Shown here: positions 36,554 through 45,736 of the stretch, one piece after another
How positions within the stretch are numbered: position 1 is the first letter of the stretch
How the letters are laid out: every line of letters starts with the position of its first letter
Source of the DNA: Cytophagaceae bacterium
Lineage (GTDB): Bacteria > Bacteroidota > Bacteroidia > Cytophagales > Spirosomataceae
NCBI GenBank assembly: GCA_016722655.1
Contig: JADKIR010000005.1
Location: 992,001-1,056,000, forward strand
DNA: 64,000 nucleotides
Reading direction: 5' to 3'
Position numbers and translations under genes: made by a program
The notes under the pieces: generated by a model
Told to the model about the DNA's origin: nothing
Databases searched by the model: none
The model's input: the letters and a program-made list of their open reading frames with translations, nothing else

Positions 36554-37288
36554 TCACTCGCAGGAAATAGAAATGTCTTTGATTGGTTGACCGTTTTCAT
36601 CTAAGAATCTAACGCAGAAATCACTCATACCCGGACCATTTATGATTGCTCCCCTTAAAACATTCCGACCTTTGTTAAGTGTCAAACGATTAGAAACTAC
36701 ATCATCCATCACCATACGTCTATCACCGGAAAGAAGGGTTGCTTCCTTGCCATTTAGCCACCACATTGAAGCTGAGTTTGAGCCAACAGCCAAGCGTACA
36801 TTTTTCATTTCACGAGGGCTATCAATTACAGTAACCCCCCAAAACAGCACCCCATAAACGGGTTTATAAAGCCCATAAGCAAACCGAAAAAGTTTCACAT
36901 TATAATTGGTGCTTTCCAAAGCATGCCAGGCAAGCTCCTGGTCGCCTGCTTTTACTTTTTCGCCATCTTTTGGCATAATTGTAAATTGATTTGGAAAATA
37001 CTCTTTTGCAAAGTTTTCCCGCAAATAACTATCGGTAAAAACTGTATTGCCACGATTGGGTTTACTTATGGGTTCCAGCAACATCCAACGTTGAATAAAT
37101 CCCTCATTGTCAGGATACTTTAACTTACTGGTAGCTTTTACAAAATACGGTGAAAGGCTCCGGGTAGTATCAGTATTTACAGAATTATTGGTTGGGAGAG
37201 TTGATGCAGATTTGCATCCCTGAAATACCAAGCCTGTAAAAAATAACACACCAGTTGCCAGTGACAAATGTTTAAAAAAAGAATTCAT
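36554..37288 (-). CDS. Hypothetical lipoprotein with GH2-like jelly-roll domain
   Basis: 244 residues; the signal ends V-F-Q-G-C (Cys 25), so it is lipid-anchored. The C-terminal part shows a beta-sandwich pattern (V-R-L-A-V-G-S-N-S-A-S-M-W-W-L-N-G-K-E) like the sugar-binding jelly-roll of GH2 enzymes, where W-L-N-G precedes a strand turn. No catalytic residues can be recognised. It is followed 47 bp later by the GH43 arabinanase-like gene, so a carbohydrate-binding or accessory role is likely. Function is otherwise unknown. Confidence 0.65.
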   Translation of the reverse strand: MNSFFKHLSLATGVLFFTGLVFQGCKSASTLPTNNSVNTDTTRSLSPYFVKATSKLKYPDNEGFIQRWMLLEPISKPNRGNTVFTDSYLRENFAKEYFPNQFTIMPKDGEKVKAGDQELAWHALESTNYNVKLFRFAYGLYKPVYGVLFWGVTVIDSPREMKNVRLAVGSNSASMWWLNGKEATLLSGDRRMVMDDVVSNRLTLNKGRNVLRGAIINGPGMSDFCVRFLDENGQPIKDISISCE

Positions 37289-37422
37289 AAAAAATTATGT
37301 TTAAGAATGGTTGAAAAAACTTTAAAAAAACTGTAAAACAGTTTAAAAAATCCCATAAATCAGTCAATTACCGAAATCTGGGAACAGGATAGAATCAGAC
37401 AAGAAAGTCAACTTAAACAATC

Positions 37423-37854
37423 TTACTCACAAGCATTTTTTAGTAATTCCAATGACTTTCTCATGTCACTTTGAAGGGATTTGTTAAGATATTTTTTGAA
37501 TAATTTTAGCAACAGGCCTTCCATACTTTCAGTTACCGTGACCTTAGTTTTCCCTTTTAAATCTACAAAAACCCAATTGTGTACAGCATATAGCCCAAAT
37601 GCTTTTCCGGTCCACCCGATTTGGAAATATGGAATTACGGTATGTAAAGTCGATTTTATGGGCATACCACCTGCAACCCAGTTAAAAGTAGTGTCGGCTT
37701 TTAAAGGACCGTTGATTTTGGCTTTTTTGACCATAGTCAACCATTTTGGCCAGCTATCGATGTCGGCTAGTTTTTCCCAAACCAATTGGGTTTCGGCATC
37801 AATTGTTATTGATTCCGTAGCATAAAACGGAGCATTTTTATTAACGTCAATCAT
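37423..37854 (-). CDS. SRPBCC-superfamily (polyketide cyclase-like) protein
   Basis: 143 residues, no signal peptide. The START/Bet v1-like pattern is clear: an N-terminal strand ending V-W-E-K-L-A-D-I-D-S-W-P-K-W, the middle strands with F-N-W-V-A-G-G, and a long C-terminal helix (M-R-K-S-L-E-L-L-K-N). Members bind hydrophobic ligands in a deep pocket; many have no assigned function. It is bounded by the esterase-run terminator upstream and 134 bp from the lipoprotein gene downstream, so it may be its own unit. Confidence 0.82.
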   Translation of the reverse strand: MIDVNKNAPFYATESITIDAETQLVWEKLADIDSWPKWLTMVKKAKINGPLKADTTFNWVAGGMPIKSTLHTVIPYFQIGWTGKAFGLYAVHNWVFVDLKGKTKVTVTESMEGLLLKLFKKYLNKSLQSDMRKSLELLKNACE

Positions 37855-37920
37855 TTCTATCTGAGATTTATTGTTGGAATTGTATTTTCCGGTTAAAAGC
37901 TTCCATACAATTTTTTAACA

Positions 37921-37954
37921 GGAAAAATTGGGGCAGACTTAAGATTCCACCCCA
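37921..37954 (-). terminator. Terminator at the end of the long enzyme run
   Basis: On the minus strand TGGGG and CCCCA form a 5-bp stem around a 16-base loop, followed by ATTTTT. It lies 6 bp past the stop of the two-domain esterase gene. The stem is short, so strength is uncertain. Confidence 0.5.
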
Positions 37955-37960
37955 GATTTT

Positions 37961-39880
37961 TTATTTGAATAATAACTGAGAAAATAAATACAAATCATGT
38001 CTCCAAACCGGCCAGGTGTGTCCACCGGCATATTCGCTGTAACGGTATTTTACACCCATTTCATCAAATTTTTTCATCATTATCTGGCAGTTGGCATGAG
38101 CTATATCTTCCACACCACCTTGTGAAATCCAGAATTCCTTGATATTGGAATTGATTTTGTCTTTATTGGCTTGCATATATTGATACTGAGGATCAGATAG
38201 TTGTGTATTGTTCGCCCACCAACCAGAGCTAAATACTCCCAAATAATTGAATACATCTGAATTTCTCACTCCGGCATGGAGAGTTTGCAGACCACCCATT
38301 GAAAGTCCGGCCAGAGCACGGTTTTTGGCATCGGCTGATACTTTAAAATTGGCTTCCACAAAAGGAATAACTGCATTTTTTAGTTCATTTTCAAATATAT
38401 TTAACTGCTGCATTCCAAATCCTGCAATGCCACCGGGACCAGAGAAATTTCCATCCATCATCACGATAACCATAGGTTTGGCTTTGTTTTCGGCAATCAA
38501 ATTATCCAAAATCAAATCGGTTTTACCTTGTATTGCCCAACCTCTCTGGTCTTCGCCACCTCCATGTAACAGATACATTACCGGAAATTTCTCACTGGCA
38601 TTTTCATATCCCGGAGGCGTATAAACATACATTTCACGCCAGCTATTGGTCACTTTTGAGTAATATTTTTTGATTCTAATGTCACCGTGGGGCACATCTT
38701 TCATCGCATAAAAACCACCTTCATTATAAGGAATTTCGATTCCGGAAGCCATACGCCCCATACCATAGAAAGATTCACTGGCGGGGTCAGCCACGGCAAC
38801 GCCATCAATCAATAAAGAATAATAGTGAAAACCACGGCTTACCGAATCAGTAGTGACGTTCCAGAAGCCTTCACTGTCTTTTACCATATCGTATTTTTTG
38901 CCCAAATCAATCTGAACCTTTTGAGCTTCAGGTGCTTTGACTTTGAAAATCACACGATTGTCCGGCAAAATCTGAGGGAATTTTCCGTTTCTGATATTGG
39001 TGGCAGCACCTGTACCCAGCACCGAATATTTTGTAAAAGATGACTGATCTACAGGCTTAAACAATAATTGTGAAAACATGTAGAGTCCGTTTTTCCAAAC
39101 TTTAAAATCATGAACACCAGCCTCGAGATAATAGATATGCGGCACATTGTTTTCGTACAAATAATCATGTGTGCGTTTGCTGAAAGTGATTAATCCATCG
39201 GCATCACCGCAGGATATCCAAAGAACCTTCAATATTTTTCTGGCTTTTTCAGGATCCGGAACCAAATCTTTGGGTGCTTTTGTATTTGGAGCTGAAGAAA
39301 AACCTCCAACCCAGGCAAATTTATCAAGATTTCCCAATCCAAAATTGAGGGATTGACCTCCGCCCATGGAAAGGCCAGCTATGGCCCGACTTTCACGGTC
39401 GGCAATAACAGGGTATTTTTTTTCAATAAATGGAATAAGGTCATTTAACAGATCTTTTTCAAAAGTGGCAAAAGCTTCCACTTTATCTTTTTCAAAAATA
39501 TTACCTACGGCCCGGTCATCTTTCATAGCTCTGCCATTAGGCATCACTACAATCATCGGTTGCAATTTACCATCGGCGTAGAGGTTGTCAAGAATTTGCT
39601 GAGGTTTGGCACCATTGAGCCATTCTTTTTCATCACCACCAATACCGTGAAGGAGGTATAAAACCGGGTATTTTTTCTTTTTGTCAAAACCAGGAGGCGT
39701 ATAAACCAAGGCTTTACGGGTAGAGCCTACTGTTTTGGATGCATATTTGATACTGTCGAGTTTGCCTGTTAGGATGCCACTTCTTAGTTCTTCAAATCCT
39801 TTTGGCATCTCCATATTTTGTGCAAATGCCGCCAACTGGCATAGCATAATGCTCAGGATTAAATAAATCTTTCTTTTCAT
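37961..39880 (-). CDS. Two-domain CE1 esterase (CE1-CBM48-CE1), secreted
   Basis: 639 residues with a signal peptide (1-20). Two complete CE1 alpha/beta hydrolase domains: residues 30-275 with nucleophile Ser 171 (G-L-S-M-G-G) and His 257, and residues 395-639 with Ser 527 (G-L-S-M-G-G) and His 621 (G-G-H-T-W). A CBM48-like beta-sandwich (about 285-390, ending D-P-A-S-E-S-F-Y-G) links them. The family hydrolyses feruloyl or acetyl esters on arabinoxylan. The second domain plus CBM48 resembles the neighbouring 368-residue protein. Two active sites may act on different esters. Last gene of the minus-strand run. Confidence 0.88.
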   Translation of the reverse strand: MKRKIYLILSIMLCQLAAFAQNMEMPKGFEELRSGILTGKLDSIKYASKTVGSTRKALVYTPPGFDKKKKYPVLYLLHGIGGDEKEWLNGAKPQQILDNLYADGKLQPMIVVMPNGRAMKDDRAVGNIFEKDKVEAFATFEKDLLNDLIPFIEKKYPVIADRESRAIAGLSMGGGQSLNFGLGNLDKFAWVGGFSSAPNTKAPKDLVPDPEKARKILKVLWISCGDADGLITFSKRTHDYLYENNVPHIYYLEAGVHDFKVWKNGLYMFSQLLFKPVDQSSFTKYSVLGTGAATNIRNGKFPQILPDNRVIFKVKAPEAQKVQIDLGKKYDMVKDSEGFWNVTTDSVSRGFHYYSLLIDGVAVADPASESFYGMGRMASGIEIPYNEGGFYAMKDVPHGDIRIKKYYSKVTNSWREMYVYTPPGYENASEKFPVMYLLHGGGEDQRGWAIQGKTDLILDNLIAENKAKPMVIVMMDGNFSGPGGIAGFGMQQLNIFENELKNAVIPFVEANFKVSADAKNRALAGLSMGGLQTLHAGVRNSDVFNYLGVFSSGWWANNTQLSDPQYQYMQANKDKINSNIKEFWISQGGVEDIAHANCQIMMKKFDEMGVKYRYSEYAGGHTWPVWRHDLYLFSQLLFK

Positions 39881-39906
39881 GATATAATAATTAAATAAAT
39901 GATGGG

Positions 39907-41157
39907 TTATTTGACAGGTTCTATGATCCGGTAATTTCCGCTCAGGTGCATCAAGCTAAAGAGATACATCAAACCGTCGTAATAAGGATCGAAGTATCCG
40001 TCCGCATAAGGTTTTAGCTGAGCATTCCAGATTTCCTTCACAAAATCTTTGTCTTTCTTTATCAAGGTCGTGGTAGCCGCAGTAGAAACCAGGCCTATAG
40101 AATGTCTGAGTTTTGCCTCAGAACCAGCTTTCAGGATAAATTCGGGTTTGGTGCCGTCAATATTAAACTGGTCGTCGTAGGTATCAAGGCCTTTTGATTT
40201 CAGGAAATTCTGGAATCGACCGGCATAATCTTCCTGCCATTTTTTGTCTTTTCCAAACCATGCATAATCCATTGCGATGTTCATGGGTACTCGCCACGAG
40301 TCATATCTGAACCCTGCTGGCATCCATCGGGTAGGATGAGGCTGGCCATTAAACTCAGTATAGTCGGAATTTAAACCGGTGACAGGGTGACAGGCACGCT
40401 TGAAAAATGCTCTGGAGGTATCGGCCACTGCTTTATAGAAATCTTCATGGCCGTCTTTTGCATATTTGGCCCATACTTCCATAAATGCCGGTACATGATA
40501 GGAAGGGTCGGTCCAAGAGTATCCAAACCTATCTGGCACGAAGGTGATTTGCTTGTGCTCTGTGTTGAAAATATTATAGACGTTGTTCTTGCCGTCTTTT
40601 TTCCACATGGCGTCCAGAATACGGCGGGCTTCCTTGTGATAATCTATACCTGAGTCATTTCCCCATCGGTTGGCAGCAAAAAGTAAGCTTGTCACATAAT
40701 ACAGCTCGCCATCAGAAGCTGAACCCGGAGAGTTTTGCTTCATCGTTTTTGGATTGATACTCCAGGCAAAATATCCTTCGCGAGGCCCGCTTTGGTGTTG
40801 CGTATATTTTTTTGACCAACGCCAGATACGATCAAAAACTTCTTTCTTGTCTAACTGTACTGCCACCATCATTCCGTAGGAAAGGCCTTCTGTACGTGCA
40901 TCGTTGTTTTTTATATCTGAAACATAGGCCATAGAATCACCCACTTCAAAATATATTTTATCAGGCCCTTCAAAAAGATCAGAATACGCCTTTTGCAGCT
41001 TTTTATCTATGTCTTTTTGTTTATAACCATGTTCCTTAAATACATTTCTGTATTCCGGTTTTTGAGCATTTAACGAAAATGCCATAATAAACAATAAACC
41101 CAAAAGCCAGGATGACTTTTGAGGTTTATTGAATGTTTTATCGAAAGGATAATTCAT
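39907..41157 (-). CDS. GH8 reducing-end xylose-releasing exo-oligoxylanase-like enzyme
   Basis: 416 residues from ATG 41157 (an upstream TTG would add three). Signal peptide 1-32 (L-N-A-Q-K). GH8 signatures: T-E-G-L-S-Y-G-M-M with general acid Glu 90, S-D-G-E-L-Y-Y with Asp 149, and Y-D-S-W-R-V-P-M-N-I-A-M-D-Y-A-W carrying the base aspartate. This last block is the form of the Rex group, which removes xylose from the reducing end of xylo-oligosaccharides. Other GH8 members are endo-xylanases or cellulases. It sits between two CE1 esterase genes with spacings of 17 and 26 bp. Confidence 0.88.
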   Translation of the reverse strand: MNYPFDKTFNKPQKSSWLLGLLFIMAFSLNAQKPEYRNVFKEHGYKQKDIDKKLQKAYSDLFEGPDKIYFEVGDSMAYVSDIKNNDARTEGLSYGMMVAVQLDKKEVFDRIWRWSKKYTQHQSGPREGYFAWSINPKTMKQNSPGSASDGELYYVTSLLFAANRWGNDSGIDYHKEARRILDAMWKKDGKNNVYNIFNTEHKQITFVPDRFGYSWTDPSYHVPAFMEVWAKYAKDGHEDFYKAVADTSRAFFKRACHPVTGLNSDYTEFNGQPHPTRWMPAGFRYDSWRVPMNIAMDYAWFGKDKKWQEDYAGRFQNFLKSKGLDTYDDQFNIDGTKPEFILKAGSEAKLRHSIGLVSTAATTTLIKKDKDFVKEIWNAQLKPYADGYFDPYYDGLMYLFSLMHLSGNYRIIEPVK

Positions 41158-41174
41158 GAATATCAATTAAGATG

Positions 41175-42281
41175 TTATTTAAAAAGGTTTTGAGCCATTT
41201 GATGAAGAGCTCTTCTCCATGACAAAAATTCATGAGCTGTGCCTTCTGAAATATATCCTTCAGCATTAAATCCTGCCGCTTTTAGTTCTTCAGCAGCTTT
41301 TCTGATTCCATCAGGACGCTCTTTACTTCCACAACTCAAATGGATAAAAATGGGTTTTATTTTATCTTTGAAGTCAGCAGATGCATAAGTACCGCCACTC
41401 AAAAGTCCAAATGACCCGAAAACCTCAGGTTTGTTCAAAGTGATGGTTTTAGTTTCCATTCCTCCCATCGAAAGGCCGGCCATGGCTCTTTTTTCTCTTG
41501 TGGCTATGGTTCTGAAATGGCTGTCAACATAAGGAACGAGTTCATCAACCAAGACGGTTTGGAATGGTTTGATGTCAAATTCACGGATTTTGCCAAACTT
41601 CACTTCGTTTGTCATACCATAAGTGTTAACGATGATGAAAGGTTTGATTTTGCCCTCGGCAATAAGGTTATCCATGATGAGATTGGCATGTCCCTGGTTC
41701 ATCCATGCGGTTTCGTCCTCTCCCCAGCCATGTTGAAGATATAGCACCGGGTATTTTTGTTTGCCTTTTTCATATCCCGGAGGCGTATAAACAAATGCTC
41801 TGCGGGAAGTACCTGTACTTGGTGAAGGAAACAGCACTTGCTGTACATGGCCATGAGGAACGTTTTTCAGGGCATAAAAATCCTGGTCTTTGGCGGGAAT
41901 CTCTATTCCACTTTCCCACCTGATAGAACCATAATAGTTTTTGGCACCCGGATCATTAAATTTTCCGCCATCAATATTTACATTGTAATAGTGGAAACCT
42001 TCATCCATTGGTCCTTCGGTAGTGCCTTCCCAGTAGCCGTCAGCATTTTTTTTGAGTCTGGTACCACCCCGACCTCCAAGACCCAGGCTAACTTTTACAC
42101 TGTCGGCAGCTGGTGCCAGAATTTTAAAACGGGCATATCCCTGCGAGTTTACCATGGGATATTCCTGACCGGGCTGGTTCATAACAGAAGGTTTGAAGTC
42201 TTCAGCAATCTGAGCCTGTGCCCACACCATACTTGCTGTAAATAAGGTGCTTAATGCGATTTTTAAAACGTTTTTTTTCAT
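41175..42281 (-). CDS. CBM48-CE1 esterase, secreted (368 aa)
   Basis: 368 residues with a signal peptide (1-22). A CBM48-like domain (about 40-130) precedes a CE1 hydrolase with oxyanion L-Q-H-G, nucleophile Ser 271 (G-L-S-M-G-G) and catalytic His 350 (G-T-A-H-E-F). Feruloyl esterases of Bacteroidota have this domain order. Substrate (feruloyl or acetyl) is not settled by sequence. Spacing to the next esterase gene is 28 bp. It is most similar to the C-terminal half of the two-domain esterase two genes downstream. Confidence 0.87.
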   Translation of the reverse strand: MKKNVLKIALSTLFTASMVWAQAQIAEDFKPSVMNQPGQEYPMVNSQGYARFKILAPAADSVKVSLGLGGRGGTRLKKNADGYWEGTTEGPMDEGFHYYNVNIDGGKFNDPGAKNYYGSIRWESGIEIPAKDQDFYALKNVPHGHVQQVLFPSPSTGTSRRAFVYTPPGYEKGKQKYPVLYLQHGWGEDETAWMNQGHANLIMDNLIAEGKIKPFIIVNTYGMTNEVKFGKIREFDIKPFQTVLVDELVPYVDSHFRTIATREKRAMAGLSMGGMETKTITLNKPEVFGSFGLLSGGTYASADFKDKIKPIFIHLSCGSKERPDGIRKAAEELKAAGFNAEGYISEGTAHEFLSWRRALHQMAQNLFK

Positions 42282-42309
42282 TTGTAGAATGGTTGAGAAT
42301 AAATAATTA

Positions 42310-43401
42310 TTACTTGAATATTTGTTCTAATGAATTAGCCAGAAACAGTTTACAGTTCATCCAGGTATGGCCACCATCAACTATCAAAGGCTTGATTTTG
42401 ATTCCTTTTTCTTCAAACATCGCGATGTTCTTCTTCACACTTTCGTACAGGAAATCATCTGTACCCACGCTTATAGTGAAAAGTTTAAGCTGTTGATTGA
42501 TCTTTGATGCATCAGGAGACCAATTGTCGAAGTTTTTCCTAAACTCTTCGGTTGCAGTAAACGGAGCATACGAACAGATGTAAGCAAATTTATCAGTGTT
42601 GGTAAAACCAATGTTCAGCGTCTGACCTCCTCCTACCGAAAAACCGGCAACGGCTCTGCCCGAGCTATTTTTATCCACAGGGTAATTTTCCTCAATGAAA
42701 GGAATGATATCATTGATTACATCTTTTGTAAAATCAGGCATCGGAGCCGGACGCACATTTCCGTAGGGCATCACGATAATCATCTTTTTTGCTTTCCCCG
42801 CAGCGATAAGGTTATCAGCAATGAGATTGGATTTTCCCACCTTTGTCCAGGTTTCTTCAGTATCTGACCCACCATGAATCAAATACAAAACAGGATATTT
42901 GGTTTTTCCGCTGGCGTCAAAATTTGGCGGCGTATATACCAGAAGCTGTCTTGTTACACCCAAAGTTTTTGATTCATAGTATTGATATGAAACTTTTCCA
43001 TGTGGCACATTTTGAAGAGAATGAACCAAAGGTTGGTCCCCGGGAACATCTACAATGCTACGCTTAAACCGCTCATTGGCAAAAACATAAGTATTATTTG
43101 GGTCTTGTACCCCCACACCGTCAACCACAAAATTATAGGGATAAATGTCCGGCTTAATTGCCGGAACAGTTATGCTCCAAATACCTGTGGTATCTTTTTT
43201 TAAATCAACCGGTTCCTTTAAAAATTCACCTGAAAGTTTGACTTCTTTGGCTGTTTTGGAGAAAAACCTAAAAGTTACACTTTTGTCAGGATGAACGTCA
43301 GGTGAACTGATGGCCGGTGGCCTTTGGGCAATGATTTCCTTCGAAAGAAATATAGATATGAATAAAAACAGTATCCGTATTTTTAATTTTTTCATGGTCA
43401 T
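42310..43401 (-). CDS. CBM48-CE1 esterase, secreted (363 aa)
   Basis: 363 residues; the ATG at 43401 overlaps the upstream gene's TGA (ATGA), suggesting translational coupling. Methionine 3 is the alternative start. Signal peptide to about residue 25 (I-I-A-Q). CBM48-like domain (35-120), then CE1 with I-H-G-G-S-D-T-E-E, nucleophile Ser 255 (G-F-S-V-G-G) and His 345 (G-G-H-T-W). One of three adjacent closely related paralogues with the D-T-E-E-T insertion after the oxyanion loop. Expected to cleave feruloyl or acetyl esters on xylan side chains. Confidence 0.87.
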   Translation of the reverse strand: MTMKKLKIRILFLFISIFLSKEIIAQRPPAISSPDVHPDKSVTFRFFSKTAKEVKLSGEFLKEPVDLKKDTTGIWSITVPAIKPDIYPYNFVVDGVGVQDPNNTYVFANERFKRSIVDVPGDQPLVHSLQNVPHGKVSYQYYESKTLGVTRQLLVYTPPNFDASGKTKYPVLYLIHGGSDTEETWTKVGKSNLIADNLIAAGKAKKMIIVMPYGNVRPAPMPDFTKDVINDIIPFIEENYPVDKNSSGRAVAGFSVGGGQTLNIGFTNTDKFAYICSYAPFTATEEFRKNFDNWSPDASKINQQLKLFTISVGTDDFLYESVKKNIAMFEEKGIKIKPLIVDGGHTWMNCKLFLANSLEQIFK

Positions 43402-44561
43402 TTAAACAATACAGGTAAAGTTTCGTTCAGATATTGCTTCACATTCATCCAGGTATGTCCGCCAGGGATAGCAAAAGTTTTTACATTAATTTTTTTCTCC
43501 TTCAGGTAATTTTCCCATTCGGTAGTGCCTTTATATAGAAAATCTTCAGTACCAATGCCTGACCACAGGAGTTTGAAATCTTTGTTGGTTTTGGCAGGAT
43601 CAGCAGTGATATTAGTGAAATTTTTATCCATTTCGGCAGGAGAAACATAAGAAGCATAACTGCAAACATAAGCAAACTTGTCAACGTTGTTGAAAGCAGT
43701 TCTAAGGGTCTGTCCGCCACCTCTTGAAAAACCACCTATGGCTCTGTTATCACGATTAGGAATGGTTCTGTAGTTTTTTTCTACAAAAGGAATTACATGT
43801 TTTACAAGATCATTTTCAAAGAGTTTCATACGTTTCAGGGCATCGTCTCCATCGCGGCTCATCACATCTGATGGTTTTTCTTTTCCGGTTTGCTCTGCAA
43901 TACGTGCCATTGGATTTCCATAAGGCATCACTACGATCATTGGTTTTGCTTTTCCTTCAGCAATCATATTATCCAGCATCAGGTTTACTTTTCCCACTTT
44001 CCAGAAAGTCTCTTCGGTATCAGTTGTGCCGCTGATAAGGTAATAAACCGGATATTTGGCTTTTGTATTTTTTGAATATCCCGGAGGAGTATAAATTACA
44101 AAAGTTCCGGTGCTACTTTCTACACCTGGATACAATTCATACGAAATAGTACCATGGGGTACATTTTTGAGGGCATAAACTGCTGGTGTATCGCCGGGAA
44201 TTTCAACAAGGCTACCTTTAAATCGCTCATTTGGAAATAAATAAGTGTTTGAAGGGTCATTAACGGTAATGCCATCTACTTTAAATCCATAGGGATAAAT
44301 ATCCGGTTTTATCGGTCCAAATGTAACCGACCAAACGCCCTCCGCATTTTTGGTCATGGGAACGTTGGCTGCACCAAATTGACCTCCATCCAGTAAAACG
44401 TTAGTGGCATTGGGTGCCAGATACGAAAAAGTAACCGATTTGTCAGGATTTACTTTCGGAGAAACCACATAAGGTCCTCTGGGTGGCTGGGCTTGCCCAT
44501 AAAAAGTCATTAAAACGGAGAATATCACTCCGAGCAGTTTAAGATTGATTTTTTGTTTCAT
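43398..44561 (-). CDS. CBM48-CE1 esterase paralogue with altered oxyanion loop (387 aa)
   Basis: 387 residues with a signal peptide (1-24). CBM48-like domain (35-125) and CE1 domain with nucleophile Ser 279 (G-G-F-S-R-G-G-G) and His 369 (G-G-H-T-W). The usual L-H-G oxyanion motif reads L-I-S-G here (Ser 177 in place of His), unlike its two neighbours, and the nucleophile elbow has Arg 280. Activity may be changed or lost. Its stop overlaps the start of the next gene by 4 bp. Confidence 0.85.
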   Translation of the reverse strand: MKQKINLKLLGVIFSVLMTFYGQAQPPRGPYVVSPKVNPDKSVTFSYLAPNATNVLLDGGQFGAANVPMTKNAEGVWSVTFGPIKPDIYPYGFKVDGITVNDPSNTYLFPNERFKGSLVEIPGDTPAVYALKNVPHGTISYELYPGVESSTGTFVIYTPPGYSKNTKAKYPVYYLISGTTDTEETFWKVGKVNLMLDNMIAEGKAKPMIVVMPYGNPMARIAEQTGKEKPSDVMSRDGDDALKRMKLFENDLVKHVIPFVEKNYRTIPNRDNRAIGGFSRGGGQTLRTAFNNVDKFAYVCSYASYVSPAEMDKNFTNITADPAKTNKDFKLLWSGIGTEDFLYKGTTEWENYLKEKKINVKTFAIPGGHTWMNVKQYLNETLPVLFK

Positions 44562-44591
44562 TTTTGTTTCTTTTTTTGATTGAATAAATGT

Positions 44592-45707
44592 TTATTTAAA
44601 AAGTTTTGGAGCGATTACACTGAAATAATTCTTTACGTTCATCCAGGTATGGCCACCGTCAGTAAAGTACTTTTCATATTTAATTCCCTTTTGGTCAAGA
44701 AGTCCCATAAATTCGTTATCTACTTTGTAAAGAGGATCTTCTGTACCTACGCCAATCCAAAGTAATTTGAGGTTTTTGGCCGTTTGGGTAGGGTTTTTGA
44801 AAGCAAGAGCATGATTGCGTTCAAATTCTGAATTGAGCAAACCTGGAGCAAAACCGCATATATAGGCAAATTTTTCGCTGTGGTTAAAACCCAAATACAT
44901 GGTAGTACCGCCACCGCCTGAGAAGCCCGCCATGGCCCTGCTGTCTTTGTTGTTGATGGTACGATAGTTTTTTTCTACCCAAGGCATGAGGTTTTCGTAA
45001 AAATCTTTTTCAAACACTTGTAGGTTGTCCCAATTGCGTAAACTACCCGACGATTTTGATATAATTGGATATGCTCTGCCATATGGCATTACAATAATCA
45101 TGGGTTTCGCCTTTCCCTGAGCTATAAGATTATCCAAAATGATATTGGCCCGGCCCACTTTGGTCCAGGTTTCTTCTGTGTCGGTAGTGCCATGTAATAA
45201 ATAAAGCACAGGATATTTGACATTAGGATTAGTTTCATAACCTGGTGGGGTATAAATTACTACCGGTCTGATTCCCAGTTCAGCTGATTGATAGTAACGA
45301 TAAGATACCGTTCCATGCGGTACGTTTTGCATGGTATGTACTAATGAAGTATTGCCGGTAATTTCAACCAGACTGCTTTGAAAACCCTCATTGGGAAACA
45401 AGACTGAGTTGTTGGGGTCGGCTACTGTTACACCATCCACCGAAAATGAATATGGGTACATATCGGGTTTGATGGGGTTGGTTTTTACACTCCATATTCC
45501 CTGGTCATCTTTTTGTAATGTAAGGGCTCCTTTTTCAAACTGCCCGCTGAGTTTTACTTCTTTTGCAGCAGGAGCATAATACCTGAAAGTGACTGAATTG
45601 TCAGGATGAACTTCCGGCGAAATAACCGCAGGACGAGGGACTGGTTGGGCAAAACTGCTTACAGTTGCCAAACTGAAAATTGTCAAGAAATTATTTTTGA
45701 TCTTCAT
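44592..45707 (-). CDS. CBM48-CE1 esterase, secreted (371 aa)
   Basis: 371 residues with a signal peptide (1-20, S-S-F-A-Q). CBM48-like domain (30-120) then a CE1 hydrolase with L-H-G-T-T-D-T-E-E, nucleophile Ser 263 (G-F-S-G-G-G-G) and His 353 (G-G-H-T-W). Third of the paralogous trio. Likely feruloyl or acetyl xylan esterase. Spacings of 29 and 30 bp to its neighbours. Confidence 0.87.
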   Translation of the reverse strand: MKIKNNFLTIFSLATVSSFAQPVPRPAVISPEVHPDNSVTFRYYAPAAKEVKLSGQFEKGALTLQKDDQGIWSVKTNPIKPDMYPYSFSVDGVTVADPNNSVLFPNEGFQSSLVEITGNTSLVHTMQNVPHGTVSYRYYQSAELGIRPVVIYTPPGYETNPNVKYPVLYLLHGTTDTEETWTKVGRANIILDNLIAQGKAKPMIIVMPYGRAYPIISKSSGSLRNWDNLQVFEKDFYENLMPWVEKNYRTINNKDSRAMAGFSGGGGTTMYLGFNHSEKFAYICGFAPGLLNSEFERNHALAFKNPTQTAKNLKLLWIGVGTEDPLYKVDNEFMGLLDQKGIKYEKYFTDGGHTWMNVKNYFSVIAPKLFK

Positions 45708-45736
45708 TTGAATATGTTTTTTTGGTTGAATACTAA

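Noticed and set aside
43398..43735. Frameshift between the two overlapping CE1 genes
   Set aside because: Each has its own signal peptide, complete domains and triad; the 4-bp ATGA overlap is ordinary coupling.
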